Of a DNA stretch of 64,000 bases, positions 1-8,780 are shown piece by piece. The DNA is taken from contig NZ_AQYA01000030.1 of the NCBI RefSeq assembly GCF_000376985.1, forward strand, positions 1 to 64,000, in the 5' to 3' direction. How positions within the stretch are numbered: the stretch's first letter is position 1; each line of letters starts with the position of its first letter. Source of the stretch: Streptococcus henryi DSM 19005. Its GTDB lineage: Bacteria; Bacillota; Bacilli; Lactobacillales; Streptococcaceae. A program made the translations under genes and the position numbers. The notes under the pieces were generated by a model. It was not told the DNA's origin and did no database searches. It was given only the letters and a program-made list of their open reading frames with translations.

Positions 1-173
1 GCCGGATGGAAGGCTGGTCGGCCAGTATGAGACTTTTCTTCCAGTAAAACATGATTAGGGATACTGTCCACGAAAAGACTGATGAGTCTAACTTCATGGT
101 TCATGGGAATATCGTAAGCAAGATTTAGTTCCAAACTTAACTGATTTGTGTTATACTCTTTATACATAGTCAT
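1..173 (-). CDS. IS1182-type transposase, N-terminal fragment (cut by window edge)
   Basis: Read on the minus strand from an ATG at 173. The frame stays open for 57 codons to the window edge. It begins MTMYKEYNTNQLSLELNL and contains GRPAFHP, the N-terminal hallmark of IS1182-family (DDE) transposases, which usually carry a G-R-P-x-[FY]-H-P motif before the catalytic domain. The catalytic part lies outside the window, so I cannot say whether the gene is intact. Family assignment is by motif memory only. Confidence 0.6.
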   Translation of the reverse strand, partial: MTMYKEYNTNQLSLELNLAYDIPMNHEVRLISLFVDSIPNHVLLEEKSHTGRPAFHP

Positions 174-222
174 GGCTTTCTAATTGTTTTGTCGTTATTA
201 TAATTATAAACCATGACATAGG

Positions 223-258
223 AAAACGAGCATCTCCAACTGCGGAAATGCCCGTTTT
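223..258. repeat. Palindrome at left end of the ISL3-type element
   Basis: Fifteen-base arms (223-237 and 244-258) pair with two mismatches around a six-base loop. Runs of A and T flank the stem, so it would work as a terminator on either strand. The core ATTTCCGCAGTTGG resembles ATTTCTGTAGTGGG at the other end of the element, supporting a role as a terminal sequence. Confidence 0.5.
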
Positions 259-273
259 TTTTGTGTTCTGAAG

Positions 274-1503
274 CTAGTTTTTGCCCAGCCTCTTTTTGAT
301 GTTCCAAACGATGAGAATTCTTATTTTAAAGTTGTCAAAGTTCCGAAAGCCAAAGGCATTTCGTTTAATGACTTTGACAAGGTTGTTTGTTGTCTCTAGC
401 TTTGCATTTGAGTAAGGTAGTTCAATCTTGTCTTTGTCTTTTAAAAAGGTTCTAAAAACAGTTTGAAAGATAGGATTTACAATGGAAAGCGTCTTCTCAA
501 TGAGACCAAAGAAATGGTCGGCTTGTTTCTCTTGAAAATGAAAGAGTAAGATTTGGTAGAGTTTATAGTGTTCTCGAAGTTCTTGTGAGTAAGAGAGTAG
601 CATTTCTAAAATCTCTATGTTGGTCAAATGCAAGCGAAAAGTCGGGCGATAAAATCGTTTATCGCTGAGTTTACGACTGTCTTGTTGGATGAGCTTCCAG
701 TAACGTTTTAGTGACTTATACTCGATAGATTTTCTGTTAAATCGGTTCATGATTTGGATACGAAGACGATTCCTAGCCCGACTCAAATGTTGGATAATGT
801 GGAAACGATCGAGAACGCTTTTGGCCTTTGGAAAGCGTTTCTTAGCGATGTCGTAGTAGGGACTGAACATGTCATGTCCATGGTGATGACTTTAATACGG
901 CTTCTGACCTGTCTTGTGTAGCGCAGGAAGTGATTGCGAATGGTTGCTTGTGTTCGTCCATCCAAGATGGCCAGTATCTTGAGAGAGTCAAAATCCTGAG
1001 CAATGAAACTCATTTTACCTTTCTTGAAGCTGTATTCATCCCAGCTCATATTGGTTGGTAGCCAGGTCAGTCTTGAATTGGAACTCTTTAAGTTTTCGAA
1101 TGACCGTGGAGGTAGATACGGCTAAGCTTTCAGCGATGGCTGTCATAGATGCTTTTTCAATAAGATATTGTGCGATTTTTTGGTTGACAACGGTTGCGAT
1201 TTGGAGGTTTTTCTTGACCAGAGAGGTCTCAGCGACCGCCATCTTTCCACAAGCCTGACAGCGAAAGCGTCTTTTTCTTAAACGAATCAAGGTCTTATAA
1301 CCAGCACATTCCAGATAAGGGATTTTAGATTCTTTTTGGAAGTCATATTTAGCCATCTGACCATGACAGCTGTTGCATTTAGGAGCTGGATAATCAAGCT
1401 TAGTGAAGATTTCCTTATGTGTTCCAGCATCTAGATATTCCAAAATGCTGATATTCTCATCTTTAATTCCCAGTAAGTTTATTAAAAAATTTAGTTGTTC
1501 CAT
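274..1503 (-). pseudogene. ISL3-family transposase, broken by two frameshifts
   Basis: Three overlapping reading frames on the minus strand together make one ISL3-type (IS1167/IS1193-like) transposase. The first, from about 1503 (MEQLNFLINLLGI), holds the N-terminal zinc ribbon (CNSCHGQ ... FRCQACGK) and a helix-turn-helix. The second (783-1049) begins the DDE domain (MSWDEYSFKKGKMSFIAQD). The third (274-870) holds the conserved FSPYYDIAKKRFPKAKSVLDRFHIIQ stretch, here split as FSPYYDIAKKRFPKA and DRFHIIQHLSRARNRLR, and the C-terminus. Frameshifts lie near 1050 and near 870. An ATG at 1575 is also possible, but family members usually start at MEQL. Two independent breaks make programmed frameshifting unlikely. 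Confidence 0.8.
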
Positions 1504-1578
1504 ATGAGTCTTTCTAAAATGATAGTTTGGTCGCTTTTCATTATAGGTCATATGGGACTTTTTGTATACACTCAAAAA

Positions 1579-1628
1579 GGCTCCATAATCTCTGCGGTGG
1601 ATTTACCCACTACAGAAATTATGGAGCC
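1579..1628. repeat. Palindrome at right end of the ISL3-type element
   Basis: Perfect 11-base outer arms (GGCTCCATAAT at 1579-1589 and its complement at 1618-1628) with further inner pairing (CTG/CAG, GTGG/CCAC). It is preceded by A5 and followed by a T-rich run, so it can terminate in both directions and may shield purD from upstream transcription. Confidence 0.6.
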
Positions 1629-1780
1629 TTTTTCTTTTATCAATGTAGTCGTCAGTGTGTCATCACGAACAAATATGTTATAATATTCTTGTATAATTCG
1701 TAAAATTCATCTGTTTTGCGAACCTAACTCAGATTTTGGTCCATTCCAAACGTTTTTCTTTATATTGAGGTATTGTAGCT
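1629..1780 (+). promoter_or_regulatory. purD upstream region with TATAAT boxes and CGAAC motifs
   Basis: Two TATAAT hexamers (1679-1684 and 1692-1697) could serve purD now that the insertion sequence sits just upstream. Two CGAAC cores (1666-1670 and 1719-1723) resemble the PurR box of lactic acid bacteria (A-rich CCGAAC), but the flanks match poorly, so PurR control is only a possibility. The ribosome site before purD is weak (TTGAGG). Confidence 0.35.
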
Positions 1781-3046
1781 ATGAAATTGTTAGTTGTTGG
1801 TTCAGGTGGTCGTGAACACGCCATTGCTAAGAAGTTATTGGAGTCTCCGCAGGTGGAGCAGGTTTTTGTGGCTCCTGGAAATGACGGCATGACCTTGGAT
1901 GGTCTGGATTTGCTTCCTATTGCTATTTCCGAACATTCCAAACTCATTGATTTTGCCAAGGGAAATGACATTGCCTGGTCCTTCATCGGTCCGGATGATG
2001 CGCTAGCAGCTGGTATCGTGGATGATTTTAATGCAGCTGGTCTCAAGGCTTTTGGTCCAAGCAAATTGGCAGCGGAGCTGGAGTGGTCTAAGGATTTTGC
2101 TAAGGAAATCATGGTCAAATACGGCGTTCCGACAGCAGCCTATGGCACATTTTCCGACTTCGATCAAGCTAAGGCCTACATCGAAGAGCATGGCGCTCCA
2201 ATCGTAGTCAAGGCTGACGGTTTGGCGCTGGGTAAAGGCGTTGTCGTGGCAGAAACCGTGGAGCAAGCGGTAGAAGCGGCTCGTGACATGCTTTTGGACA
2301 ACAAGTTCGGCGATTCAGGTGCCCGTGTGGTCATCGAGGAGTTCCTGGACGGCGAGGAGTTCTCCCTCTTTGCCTTTGTCAACGGAGACAGCTTCTACAT
2401 CATGCCGACGGCTCAGGACCACAAACGTGCCTACGATGGCGACAAGGGGCCAAACACGGGTGGTATGGGGGCTTATGCGCCTGTTCCCCACCTGACTGAC
2501 GACCTCATCAACCAGTCCATCGAGACCATCGTCAAGCCAGTCCTCAAGGGCATGATTGCCGAAAACCGCCCTTACCTAGGCATCCTTTACTGCGGCCTCA
2601 TCGTGACGGCTGATGGCCCTAAGGTCATCGAGTTCAACGCCCGCTTCGGCGACCCTGAAACCCAGATTATCCTCCCTCGCCTGACTTCCGATTTCGCTCA
2701 AAACATCAGCGATATCTTGGATGAGGTGCCGACTGAGGTGACCTGGACCGACCAAGGCGTGACACTGGGCGTGGTTGTCGCTTCCAACGGCTACCCCCTC
2801 GATTACGAAAAAGGCGTGGTGCTGCCAGCTAAGACCGACGGCGACATCATCACCTACTATGCAGGGGCTAAGTTTGATGAAAATGGCCAAGCACTGCTCT
2901 CAAACGGCGGACGCGTATATATGCTGGTCACCACAGCAGATACCGTCCAAGCTGCGCAGGACAAAATTTACGCTCAACTGAAAACTCAAAACACAGATGG
3001 ACTCTTTTACAGAAATGATATCGGAAGCAAAGCCCTTGGAAAATAA
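1781..3046 (+). CDS. purD: Phosphoribosylamine-glycine ligase
   Basis: Second step of purine synthesis: joins phosphoribosylamine and glycine with ATP to give GAR. It has 421 residues, normal for PurD. The N-terminal nucleotide-like motif VVGSGGREHAIAKKL is at about 5-19. ATP-grasp motifs are KADGLALGKGVVVA (144-157), PNTGGMGAYAP (224-234) and EFNARFGDPETQ (285-296). It is the first gene after the insertion sequence. In streptococci purH usually precedes it, so the element probably sits between purH and purD. The end overlaps the next gene. Confidence 0.95.
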   Translation: MKLLVVGSGGREHAIAKKLLESPQVEQVFVAPGNDGMTLDGLDLLPIAISEHSKLIDFAKGNDIAWSFIGPDDALAAGIVDDFNAAGLKAFGPSKLAAELEWSKDFAKEIMVKYGVPTAAYGTFSDFDQAKAYIEEHGAPIVVKADGLALGKGVVVAETVEQAVEAARDMLLDNKFGDSGARVVIEEFLDGEEFSLFAFVNGDSFYIMPTAQDHKRAYDGDKGPNTGGMGAYAPVPHLTDDLINQSIETIVKPVLKGMIAENRPYLGILYCGLIVTADGPKVIEFNARFGDPETQIILPRLTSDFAQNISDILDEVPTEVTWTDQGVTLGVVVASNGYPLDYEKGVVLPAKTDGDIITYYAGAKFDENGQALLSNGGRVYMLVTTADTVQAAQDKIYAQLKTQNTDGLFYRNDIGSKALGK

Positions 3047-3491
3047 ATCCTGTGTCTTGGTCAGCGCCTGCCTGCTAGGTCAAAATTGCAAGTACAACGG
3101 CGGCAATAATTATAACCAAGCTGTCATTGACTTTGTCGCAGACAAAGACGTCATTCCCATCTGTCCAGAAGTAGCAGGCGGACTCCCTGTCCCAAGAAAT
3201 CCTGTTGAAATATCAGATGGTCAGGTCTTTGATGCCCATGGCCAGAACTATGGCCAGGAATTTCAAGCAGGAATTGACCGCACCCTTGCCAGCATGGCTG
3301 GAAAGGACATTGATCTAGCCATCCTTCAATCCCGAAGCCCATCCTGTGGTGTCAACCAAATTTACGATGGCAGCTTCACAGGCAAGAAAATAGCAGGCAG
3401 CGGCCTCTTTGCCCGAAAACTCAAAGAATTCGGCTATAGAGTTCTTGATGTAGAAGATTTCAAAGACTATCTAGAGTCTTGTACAGAATAA
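3012..3491 (+). CDS. DUF523 family protein
   Basis: A protein of 159 residues from the ATG at 3012. A further in-frame ATG at 2997 would lengthen the overlap with purD. It shows the family landmarks SACLLGQNCKYNGGNN near the N-terminus, CPEVAGGLPVPRNPVEI in the middle and SRSPSCG later, with three conserved cysteines that suggest a metal or redox role. Family function is unknown to me. It starts 35 bases inside purD with no separate promoter, so it is translationally coupled to the purine operon. Confidence 0.85.
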   Translation, partial: EMISEAKPLENKSCVLVSACLLGQNCKYNGGNNYNQAVIDFVADKDVIPICPEVAGGLPVPRNPVEISDGQVFDAHGQNYGQEFQAGIDRTLASMAGKDIDLAILQSRSPSCGVNQIYDGSFTGKKIAGSGLFARKLKEFGYRVLDVEDFKDYLESCTE

Positions 3492-3655
3492 AGATAAAGC
3501 CAGGCGACGAAGTCGCTCTCTGAAAAGAAAGAAGAAAGGAACTGAACACGCCTACGATACTGTGCAAAAAGATAAGTCATTCCTAGAGGCCTGTGCCTCG
3601 TCGTCAGACTTCCTATTTTGCTGTGTGTCGCTTAACGGCGTTTGTATCTTATATT
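3492..3655 (+). other. Structured spacer between DUF523 gene and purE
   Basis: No gene seen. The spacer holds small hairpins (GCGACgaaGTCGC near 3508, GAGGCctgtGCCTC near 3586) and longer-range complementarity between its two ends. There is no T-run after a strong stem, so it looks like an in-operon RNA structure or processing site rather than a terminator. Confidence 0.35.
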
Positions 3656-4144
3656 ATGAAACCAGTAATTTCTATCATCATGGGCTCAAAATCTGACTGG
3701 GCCACTATGAAAAAAACAGCAGATGTTTTGGATAACTTCGCTATCCCCTACGAAAAGAAAGTCGTCTCTGCCCACCGCACGCCTGACCTCATGTTCAAGC
3801 ATGCGGAGGAAGCGCGTAGTCGTGGCATCAAGGTTATCATCGCAGGTGCAGGTGGCGCTGCCCACTTGCCAGGTATGGTAGCAGCTAAAACGACCCTGCC
3901 AGTCATCGGCGTACCCGTAAAATCACGTGCCATGTCTGGTCTTGACTCCCTCTACTCTATCGTTCAAATGCCAGGCGGCGTCCCAGTAGCGACCATGGCT
4001 ATCGGAGAAGCAGGCGCAACTAACGCTGCTCTGACTGCCCTTCGCATCCTGTCTATTGAAGATGCAGCAATCGCCCAAGCCCTTGCGGATTTCCACGCCG
4101 AACAAGGCCGTATCGCAGAGGAGTCAACCAATGAGCTGGACTAA
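3656..4144 (+). CDS. purE: N5-carboxyaminoimidazole ribonucleotide mutase
   Basis: Class I PurE, 162 residues, moves the carboxyl group from N5-CAIR to C4 to form CAIR. The GSKSDW phosphate loop is at 10-15, SAHRTP with the catalytic His40 follows, and [13 protein letters not shown] is in the middle. ATG 3656 is chosen because the protein then begins [13 protein letters not shown] as in relatives; the longer frame from 3593 adds unrelated residues. No strong ribosome site is visible. The stop overlaps purK by 14 bases, indicating coupling. Confidence 0.93.
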   Translation: MKPVISIIMGSKSDWATMKKTADVLDNFAIPYEKKVVSAHRTPDLMFKHAEEARSRGIKVIIAGAGGAAHLPGMVAAKTTLPVIGVPVKSRAMSGLDSLYSIVQMPGGVPVATMAIGEAGATNAALTALRILSIEDAAIAQALADFHAEQGRIAEESTNELD

Positions 4145-5213
4145 AACAATCGGAATTATCGGTGGCGGTCAACTGGGTCAGATGATGGCCATTTCCGCCA
4201 TCTACATGGGGCACAAGGTCATCACCCTGGATCCAGCGGCGGACTGCCCAGCCTCTCGCGTTAGTGAAGTCATCGTAGCTGCCTATGATGATGTGGATGC
4301 TCTGCGTCAACTAGCTGAGCGCTGCGATGTCCTGACCTACGAATTTGAAAACGTGGATGCGGATGGTCTCGATGCGGTTATTAAGGAAAATCAGCTGCCG
4401 CAGGGAACGGATTTGCTGCGCATTTCTCAAAATCGTATCTACGAAAAAGATTTCCTGGCTCAAAAAGCTCAGGTTGTGGTGGCTCCTTATAAAGTTATCA
4501 AATCAAGTGACGATTTGGCAGACCTAGATTTGTCCAAAAAATATGTCCTCAAAACCGCAACAGGCGGCTACGATGGACATGGACAAGTGGTCATCAAGTC
4601 TCAAGAGGATTTGGCTGACGCGAACCAATTAGCGGATTCAGCTGACTGCGTCTTGGAAGAATTCGTCAATTTTGATTTGGAAATCTCAGTCATCGTATCA
4701 GGCAATGGGCAAGATGTGACCGTCTTCCCAGTCCAGGAAAATATCCACCGCAACAATATTCTTTCTAAAACGATTGTGCCAGCCCACATTTCAGATGAAT
4801 TGGCTGAAAAAGCCCAAGCCATGGCAGTGCAAATCGCCAAAAAATTGGAGCTGTCAGGAACCCTCTGTGTGGAAATGTTTGCGACTGACCATGACATCAT
4901 CGTCAATGAAATCGCACCTCGTCCTCACAACTCAGGACATTATTCTATCGAAGCCTGTGATTTTTCTCAGTTCGACACTCACATTCTGGGAGTGCTCGGT
5001 TTACCGCTACCGCCAATCAAGCTTCACGCACCAGCAGTCATGCTCAATGTACTAGGTCAGCATATGGAAAAAGCACAAGCCTTTATCCAAGAAAACCCTA
5101 GCGCCCACCTCCACCTTTATGGTAAACTAGAAGCGAAGCACAACCGCAAGATGGGGCATGTGACCCTCTTTGCGAAGGATGCGGAAGAGTTTGGGAAAGG
5201 TGTGGAATTTTAA
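4131..5213 (+). CDS. purK: N5-carboxyaminoimidazole ribonucleotide synthetase
   Basis: ATP-grasp enzyme of 360 residues that carboxylates AIR to N5-CAIR, the substrate of PurE. The N-terminus [15 protein letters not shown] is the family signature, and [13 protein letters not shown] (ATP-binding loop) and [14 protein letters not shown] (Mg/ATP site) are present. The start at 4131 lies inside purE; an upstream extension to 4056 would run far into purE and is not family-like. Confidence 0.94.
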   Translation: MSWTKTIGIIGGGQLGQMMAISAIYMGHKVITLDPAADCPASRVSEVIVAAYDDVDALRQLAERCDVLTYEFENVDADGLDAVIKENQLPQGTDLLRISQNRIYEKDFLAQKAQVVVAPYKVIKSSDDLADLDLSKKYVLKTATGGYDGHGQVVIKSQEDLADANQLADSADCVLEEFVNFDLEISVIVSGNGQDVTVFPVQENIHRNNILSKTIVPAHISDELAEKAQAMAVQIAKKLELSGTLCVEMFATDHDIIVNEIAPRPHNSGHYSIEACDFSQFDTHILGVLGLPLPPIKLHAPAVMLNVLGQHMEKAQAFIQENPSAHLHLYGKLEAKHNRKMGHVTLFAKDAEEFGKGVEF

Positions 5214-5225
5214 AGGGGTTTAAAT

Positions 5226-5972
5226 TTGGATTTTTTCATTAATTATGTGGTTCCTGTTTTAGAATTGATAATGTCAATTACTGGAGTTGTTTTTCTATTT
5301 AAACCAACGGAACCATCAATTCATATTGGAGTTGGAGATAAATATTATTTTGCTCAGAATACCAATGTGACAAGTAGTCAGAGTTCAACAAGTCAAAGTG
5401 ACTACGGACCTGTAATTTTTGCCATGATCATACTGTTTGGGACCTATCTTTTTTACTCTTTGATAGGAAAATTAATGATTTTTATAATCATGGTAGTTGC
5501 TTTAATAAAAATCATTCGGTACAAGCGTTTAGGAATTGACTTCAGAATTGAATTAATTCCACCAATAATAAGCATTTTAGCATTTTATTCGTTGAACTTT
5601 GTACCAACTAATGTAAATGAATTTTGGGAAAACAACATCAAAGTTGACTTTGGTAAATTTACTGGACTAAGCTCCTCTATAGAATCAATTTTAGCCCCCT
5701 TTCCTGAATTTGTTAAATTGTTTACAAATTTTGAAGAGGATAAGGTCCGGAATATTTCGATTTTTGCTACCTTATTAATGACTTTATTTGTTTTATTTTT
5801 TGAAGGAACTTCTATATTTCAGAAAAAAGAAAATCTAAAAGTTTCATCTAAAGGTTTTGTAGCCTTTTATTGTATATCCTTATTAATCTTACTGGGATAT
5901 GCATTTTATCATATTGAGCAAAACCCTGTGAGAATTGTGACAAAATCAATTATAAATTGGTTTAATAATTAG
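5226..5972 (+). CDS. Orphan polytopic membrane protein inside the pur operon
   Basis: I do not recognise this 248-residue protein. It starts with TTG at 5226, seven bases after AAAGGGG, which fixes the start. About five or six hydrophobic segments are visible (roughly 3-24, 58-94 as two, 106-126, 176-194, 209-230), with a Ser/Thr/Gln-rich polar stretch at about 45-58. Base composition is much more AT-rich than purK and purB, and purK and purB are otherwise neighbours in related genomes, which suggests a late insertion. No enzymatic motif seen. Confidence 0.6.
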   Translation: MDFFINYVVPVLELIMSITGVVFLFKPTEPSIHIGVGDKYYFAQNTNVTSSQSSTSQSDYGPVIFAMIILFGTYLFYSLIGKLMIFIIMVVALIKIIRYKRLGIDFRIELIPPIISILAFYSLNFVPTNVNEFWENNIKVDFGKFTGLSSSIESILAPFPEFVKLFTNFEEDKVRNISIFATLLMTLFVLFFEGTSIFQKKENLKVSSKGFVAFYCISLLILLGYAFYHIEQNPVRIVTKSIINWFNN

Positions 5973-6268
5973 GTTTTGTTATCTAATAGCTTATTATGTT
6001 TGTATGTCAGAAAAGCATAGGTAATTCGTGTCCGTTTAACTAAATTCTGACAAAATTAATAAAAATTAAAAATACTGAGTTCCCTGTATTCTCGAAACTG
6101 AATACGGGCGTCTCTGTTCCACAAATTTAGAAAGGACTAGGGCATCATATTTGCTGAACTGAACCCGGGCGGAAAGCTCGGAATTTAGATAAACCGCATA
6201 GGGCGCAAGCGCCCGTCGTTGGTTTCCTAAAATTCAGTCGCTTTCTGGTCGCCCTTGGTATCATAATC
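5973..6268 (+). other. Long spacer before purB with nested palindrome
   Basis: No gene seen. The dominant feature is a nested stem at 6181-6235: GAATTTAG pairs with CTAAAATTC, AAACC with GGTTT, and GGGCGC with GCGCCC around two bases. There is no T-run, so it is more likely an RNA processing or stability element than a terminator. purB has almost no Shine-Dalgarno sequence after it (only GGTA). Confidence 0.45.
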
Positions 6269-7567
6269 ATGCTAGAACGTTATTCTCGCCCTGAAATGGC
6301 GAATATTTGGTCGGAAGAAAATAAGTACCGTGCTTGGTTGGAGGTTGAAATCCTCGCAGACGAAGCATGGGCTGAGTTGGGTGAAATTCCCAAGGAAGAT
6401 GTGGTTAAAATCCGTGAGAAAGCGGACTTTGACATCAACCGCATTCTTGAAATTGAACAAGAAACCCGCCACGATGTGGTGGCTTTTACCCGTGCGGTTT
6501 CTGAGACGCTCGGTGAAGAGCGCAAGTGGGTCCATTATGGTTTGACATCAACTGACGTGGTGGATACAGCCTACGGTTACCTTTACAAACAAGCCAATGA
6601 CATCATCCGTCGTGACTTGGAAAACTTTAAAAACATCGTTGGTGAAAAGGCTAAAGAGCACAAGATGACCATCATGATGGGTCGTACCCATGGTGTCCAT
6701 GCTGAGCCAACAACTTTTGGTCTCAAATTGGCAACTTGGTACAGCGAAATGAAGCGCAATATCGAGCGTTTCGAGCGTGCAGCTGAAGCAGTTGAAGCAG
6801 GTAAGATTTCCGGTGCCGTTGGTAACTTTGCCAATATTCCACCATTTGTGGAAAAATATGTCTGTGACAAATTAGGCATTCGTGCTCAAGAAATTTCAAC
6901 CCAAGTCTTGCCACGTGATCTCCATGCAGAATACTTCTCAACTCTTGCCATCATTGCGTCATCTATTGAACGTATGGCGACTGAAATCCGTGGTCTGCAA
7001 AAATCTGAACAGCGTGAAGTGGAAGAATTCTTTGCCAAGGGTCAAAAGGGCAGCTCTGCCATGCCTCACAAACGCAACCCAATCGGTTCTGAAAACATGA
7101 CCGGTTTGGCGCGTGTTATCCGTGGTCATGCTGTCACTGCCTATGAAAACATTTCTCTATGGCATGAGCGTGATATTTCTCACTCATCTGCAGAGCGTAT
7201 CATTGCGGCGGATACTACTATCCTCATCAACTACATGCTCAATCGTTTCGGAAACATCGTCAAGAACTTGACTGTTTTCCCAGAAAACATGATTCGCAAC
7301 ATGAACTCAACCTTCGGTCTTATTTACAGCCAGCGTGTCATGCTTAAACTTATTGAAAAAGGCATGACTCGTGAAGAGGCTTATGACCTTGTTCAACCGA
7401 AAACAGCTCACTCTTGGGACAATCAAGTCGACTTCAAACCTCTCCTTGAGGCTGACCAAGCCGTGACATCTCGCCTAACTCAAGACGAAATCGACGAACT
7501 CTTTAATCCTGTATATTATACAAAACGCGTGGATGAAGTCTTTGATCGTATCGGTCTTGGTGATTAA
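6269..7567 (+). CDS. purB: Adenylosuccinate lyase
   Basis: Cleaves SAICAR and adenylosuccinate, serving two steps of purine synthesis. It has 432 residues. The fumarase/aspartase signature [11 protein letters not shown] is at 261-271, the catalytic region GRTHG with His141, and [11 protein letters not shown] at 91-101. The N-terminus [13 protein letters not shown] matches relatives from residue 3, supporting ATG 6269 although the ribosome site is poor. It is the last gene of the purine cluster and is followed by a terminator. Confidence 0.96.
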   Translation: MLERYSRPEMANIWSEENKYRAWLEVEILADEAWAELGEIPKEDVVKIREKADFDINRILEIEQETRHDVVAFTRAVSETLGEERKWVHYGLTSTDVVDTAYGYLYKQANDIIRRDLENFKNIVGEKAKEHKMTIMMGRTHGVHAEPTTFGLKLATWYSEMKRNIERFERAAEAVEAGKISGAVGNFANIPPFVEKYVCDKLGIRAQEISTQVLPRDLHAEYFSTLAIIASSIERMATEIRGLQKSEQREVEEFFAKGQKGSSAMPHKRNPIGSENMTGLARVIRGHAVTAYENISLWHERDISHSSAERIIAADTTILINYMLNRFGNIVKNLTVFPENMIRNMNSTFGLIYSQRVMLKLIEKGMTREEAYDLVQPKTAHSWDNQVDFKPLLEADQAVTSRLTQDEIDELFNPVYYTKRVDEVFDRIGLGD

Positions 7568-7587
7568 TCTTTTGAAAAATAGCAGAG

Positions 7588-7617
7588 CACCTCAGCTGAA
7601 AAGTTGAGGTGTTTTTT
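7588..7617 (+). terminator. Terminator after purB
   Basis: CACCTCA (7588-7594) pairs with TGAGGTG (7605-7611), with extra CT/AG pairing inside, followed by T6. Confidence 0.85.
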
Positions 7618-7739
7618 ATCTATCTTAAGTCAAACCTCTTATTTTTTGAAGGAAGTAGAAAATGTTGTGATAGCAATACTTAGCAATTATATATTTTTCA
7701 CACAAAGTGAAACAAAAGTTTACTAAATGTATCTATATT

Positions 7740-7748
7740 TGCTATAAT
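7740..7748 (+). promoter_or_regulatory. Extended -10 promoter of comR
   Basis: TGCTATAAT at 7740-7748 is a perfect extended -10 element about 33 bases before the comR ATG. No good -35 is visible, as is usual for extended -10 promoters. Confidence 0.6.
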
Positions 7749-7781
7749 ATTAAAAAGAAAACGTTCACAATGAGGTGCTAA

Positions 7782-8693
7782 ATGAAGGAGACATTTGGAG
7801 AAAAAGTCAGATTGCTTAGAGAAGGGAAACAACTGACTCGTGAAGAGTTTTGTGGAGATGAAACAGAATTGTCAATCCGCCAGTTGGCCAGAATAGAATC
7901 AGGGAAATCCACCCCTAATCTAGCCAGAGCACAATTTATAGCTCAACAATTAGGAGTAGGACTCGGAGAACTAACAGACGGAAAAAGTCTGGAGCTTCCT
8001 AAGAGGTATACTGAGTTGAAGTACTTAATATTAAGAACACCAACTTACATGGATGCAGAACGATTAAGAATCAGAGAAGAGCAGTTTGATGAGATTTACG
8101 AGAAATTTTATGAAGAGTTACCTGAAGATGAGCAGCTTACAATAACATTTATCCAATCAAAGTTTGAAGTTTATCAAACAGGAGATACTGAATTTGGAAC
8201 GGATGTTATTGAAGATTATTTTAAGCAAGTTCAAAAAAAGAAGTTATACACATTAAATGATATAGTGTTAATTGATTTATTCTTAACATGTTCAATTGTG
8301 TCGAATTTTACGTCACATCTTTTTGATAATGCTATCTATGAATTGCTGTCATCTAATCTTATTAAACAAAGTGAATATCTTCCAATAGAAGATTTACCAC
8401 TATTAAATAGTGTTTTGCTTGTTTGCGCAGATGCCTCTGTAAGACTTGAAAAATTTAATTTACTTAGTAATCTACTTTCCGCTAGTCATTCTTTAATGAC
8501 TAAGATTCAGGATTTTCAAAAAATGCCAATCTATAATATGTTGATGTGGGAATACTATTTGTTTGGAGAAAATAATTATGTTCAGGCAGAAAATCATTAT
8601 AACCAATCAATATTATTTGCCAAGATGATGAATGATATCCATTTAGCTGAAAAATTGGAAAAAGAGTGGGAGATGGATAATTTAGGGAAATAA
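7782..8693 (+). CDS. comR: ComR-type (Rgg-like) pheromone-responsive transcription regulator
   Basis: A cytosolic regulator of 303 residues. An XRE helix-turn-helix occupies about 7-62 (SIRQLARIESGKSTPNLA is the recognition region), followed by an all-helical TPR-like domain that in ComR binds the imported XIP peptide. The opening and spacing match ComR better than typical Rgg. A comS-like peptide gene and a palindromic operator follow at once, the arrangement of the ComRS competence circuit, and the purB-comR-ruvB order is the one I recall from S. pyogenes. GAGGTG at 7772-7777 sets the start. A paralogue such as ScuR/SarF, controlling something other than competence, cannot be excluded. Confidence 0.82.
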   Translation: MKETFGEKVRLLREGKQLTREEFCGDETELSIRQLARIESGKSTPNLARAQFIAQQLGVGLGELTDGKSLELPKRYTELKYLILRTPTYMDAERLRIREEQFDEIYEKFYEELPEDEQLTITFIQSKFEVYQTGDTEFGTDVIEDYFKQVQKKKLYTLNDIVLIDLFLTCSIVSNFTSHLFDNAIYELLSSNLIKQSEYLPIEDLPLLNSVLLVCADASVRLEKFNLLSNLLSASHSLMTKIQDFQKMPIYNMLMWEYYLFGENNYVQAENHYNQSILFAKMMNDIHLAEKLEKEWEMDNLGK

Positions 8694-8700
8694 TAATTTG

Positions 8701-8731
8701 CAGCATGACAAGGATGTCATGTTGTTTTTTT
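8701..8731 (+). promoter_or_regulatory. ComR-box palindrome that also forms the comR terminator
   Basis: CATGACA (8704-8710) and TGTCATG (8715-8721) form a perfect inverted repeat around AGGA, matching the GACA/TGTC core of ComR operators. It extends to a longer RNA stem (CAGCATGACA with a G-U pair) followed by a T-run, so the same bases can end the comR transcript. The T-run after the palindrome is also typical of ComR boxes. Confidence 0.75.
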
Positions 8732-8742
8732 AATAGAATAGG

Positions 8743-8748
8743 TATAAT
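8743..8748 (+). promoter_or_regulatory. -10 element of comS
   Basis: TATAAT, about 30 bases after the centre of the ComR box and 33 bases before the comS start. There is no recognisable -35, as expected for an activator-dependent promoter. Confidence 0.65.
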
Positions 8749-8780
8749 GACAATATAAAAATTAAAGGAGTTAAGTTACT

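Larger units (their letters stand above)
223..1628 (-). mobile_element. ISL3-family insertion sequence remnant
   Basis: A segment of about 1.4 kb, the normal size for ISL3 elements, bounded by large imperfect palindromes (223-258 and 1579-1628) and filled by one transposase gene in three frames. It separates the IS1182-type fragment from purD. The exact ends are inferred from the palindromes. I could not identify a clear 8-bp target duplication. The broken transposase means it cannot move without help in trans. Confidence 0.65.

Noticed and set aside
783..1049. Separate small gene within the insertion sequence
   Set aside because: Its translation continues the ISL3 transposase reading across frameshifts on both sides, so it is part of one broken gene.
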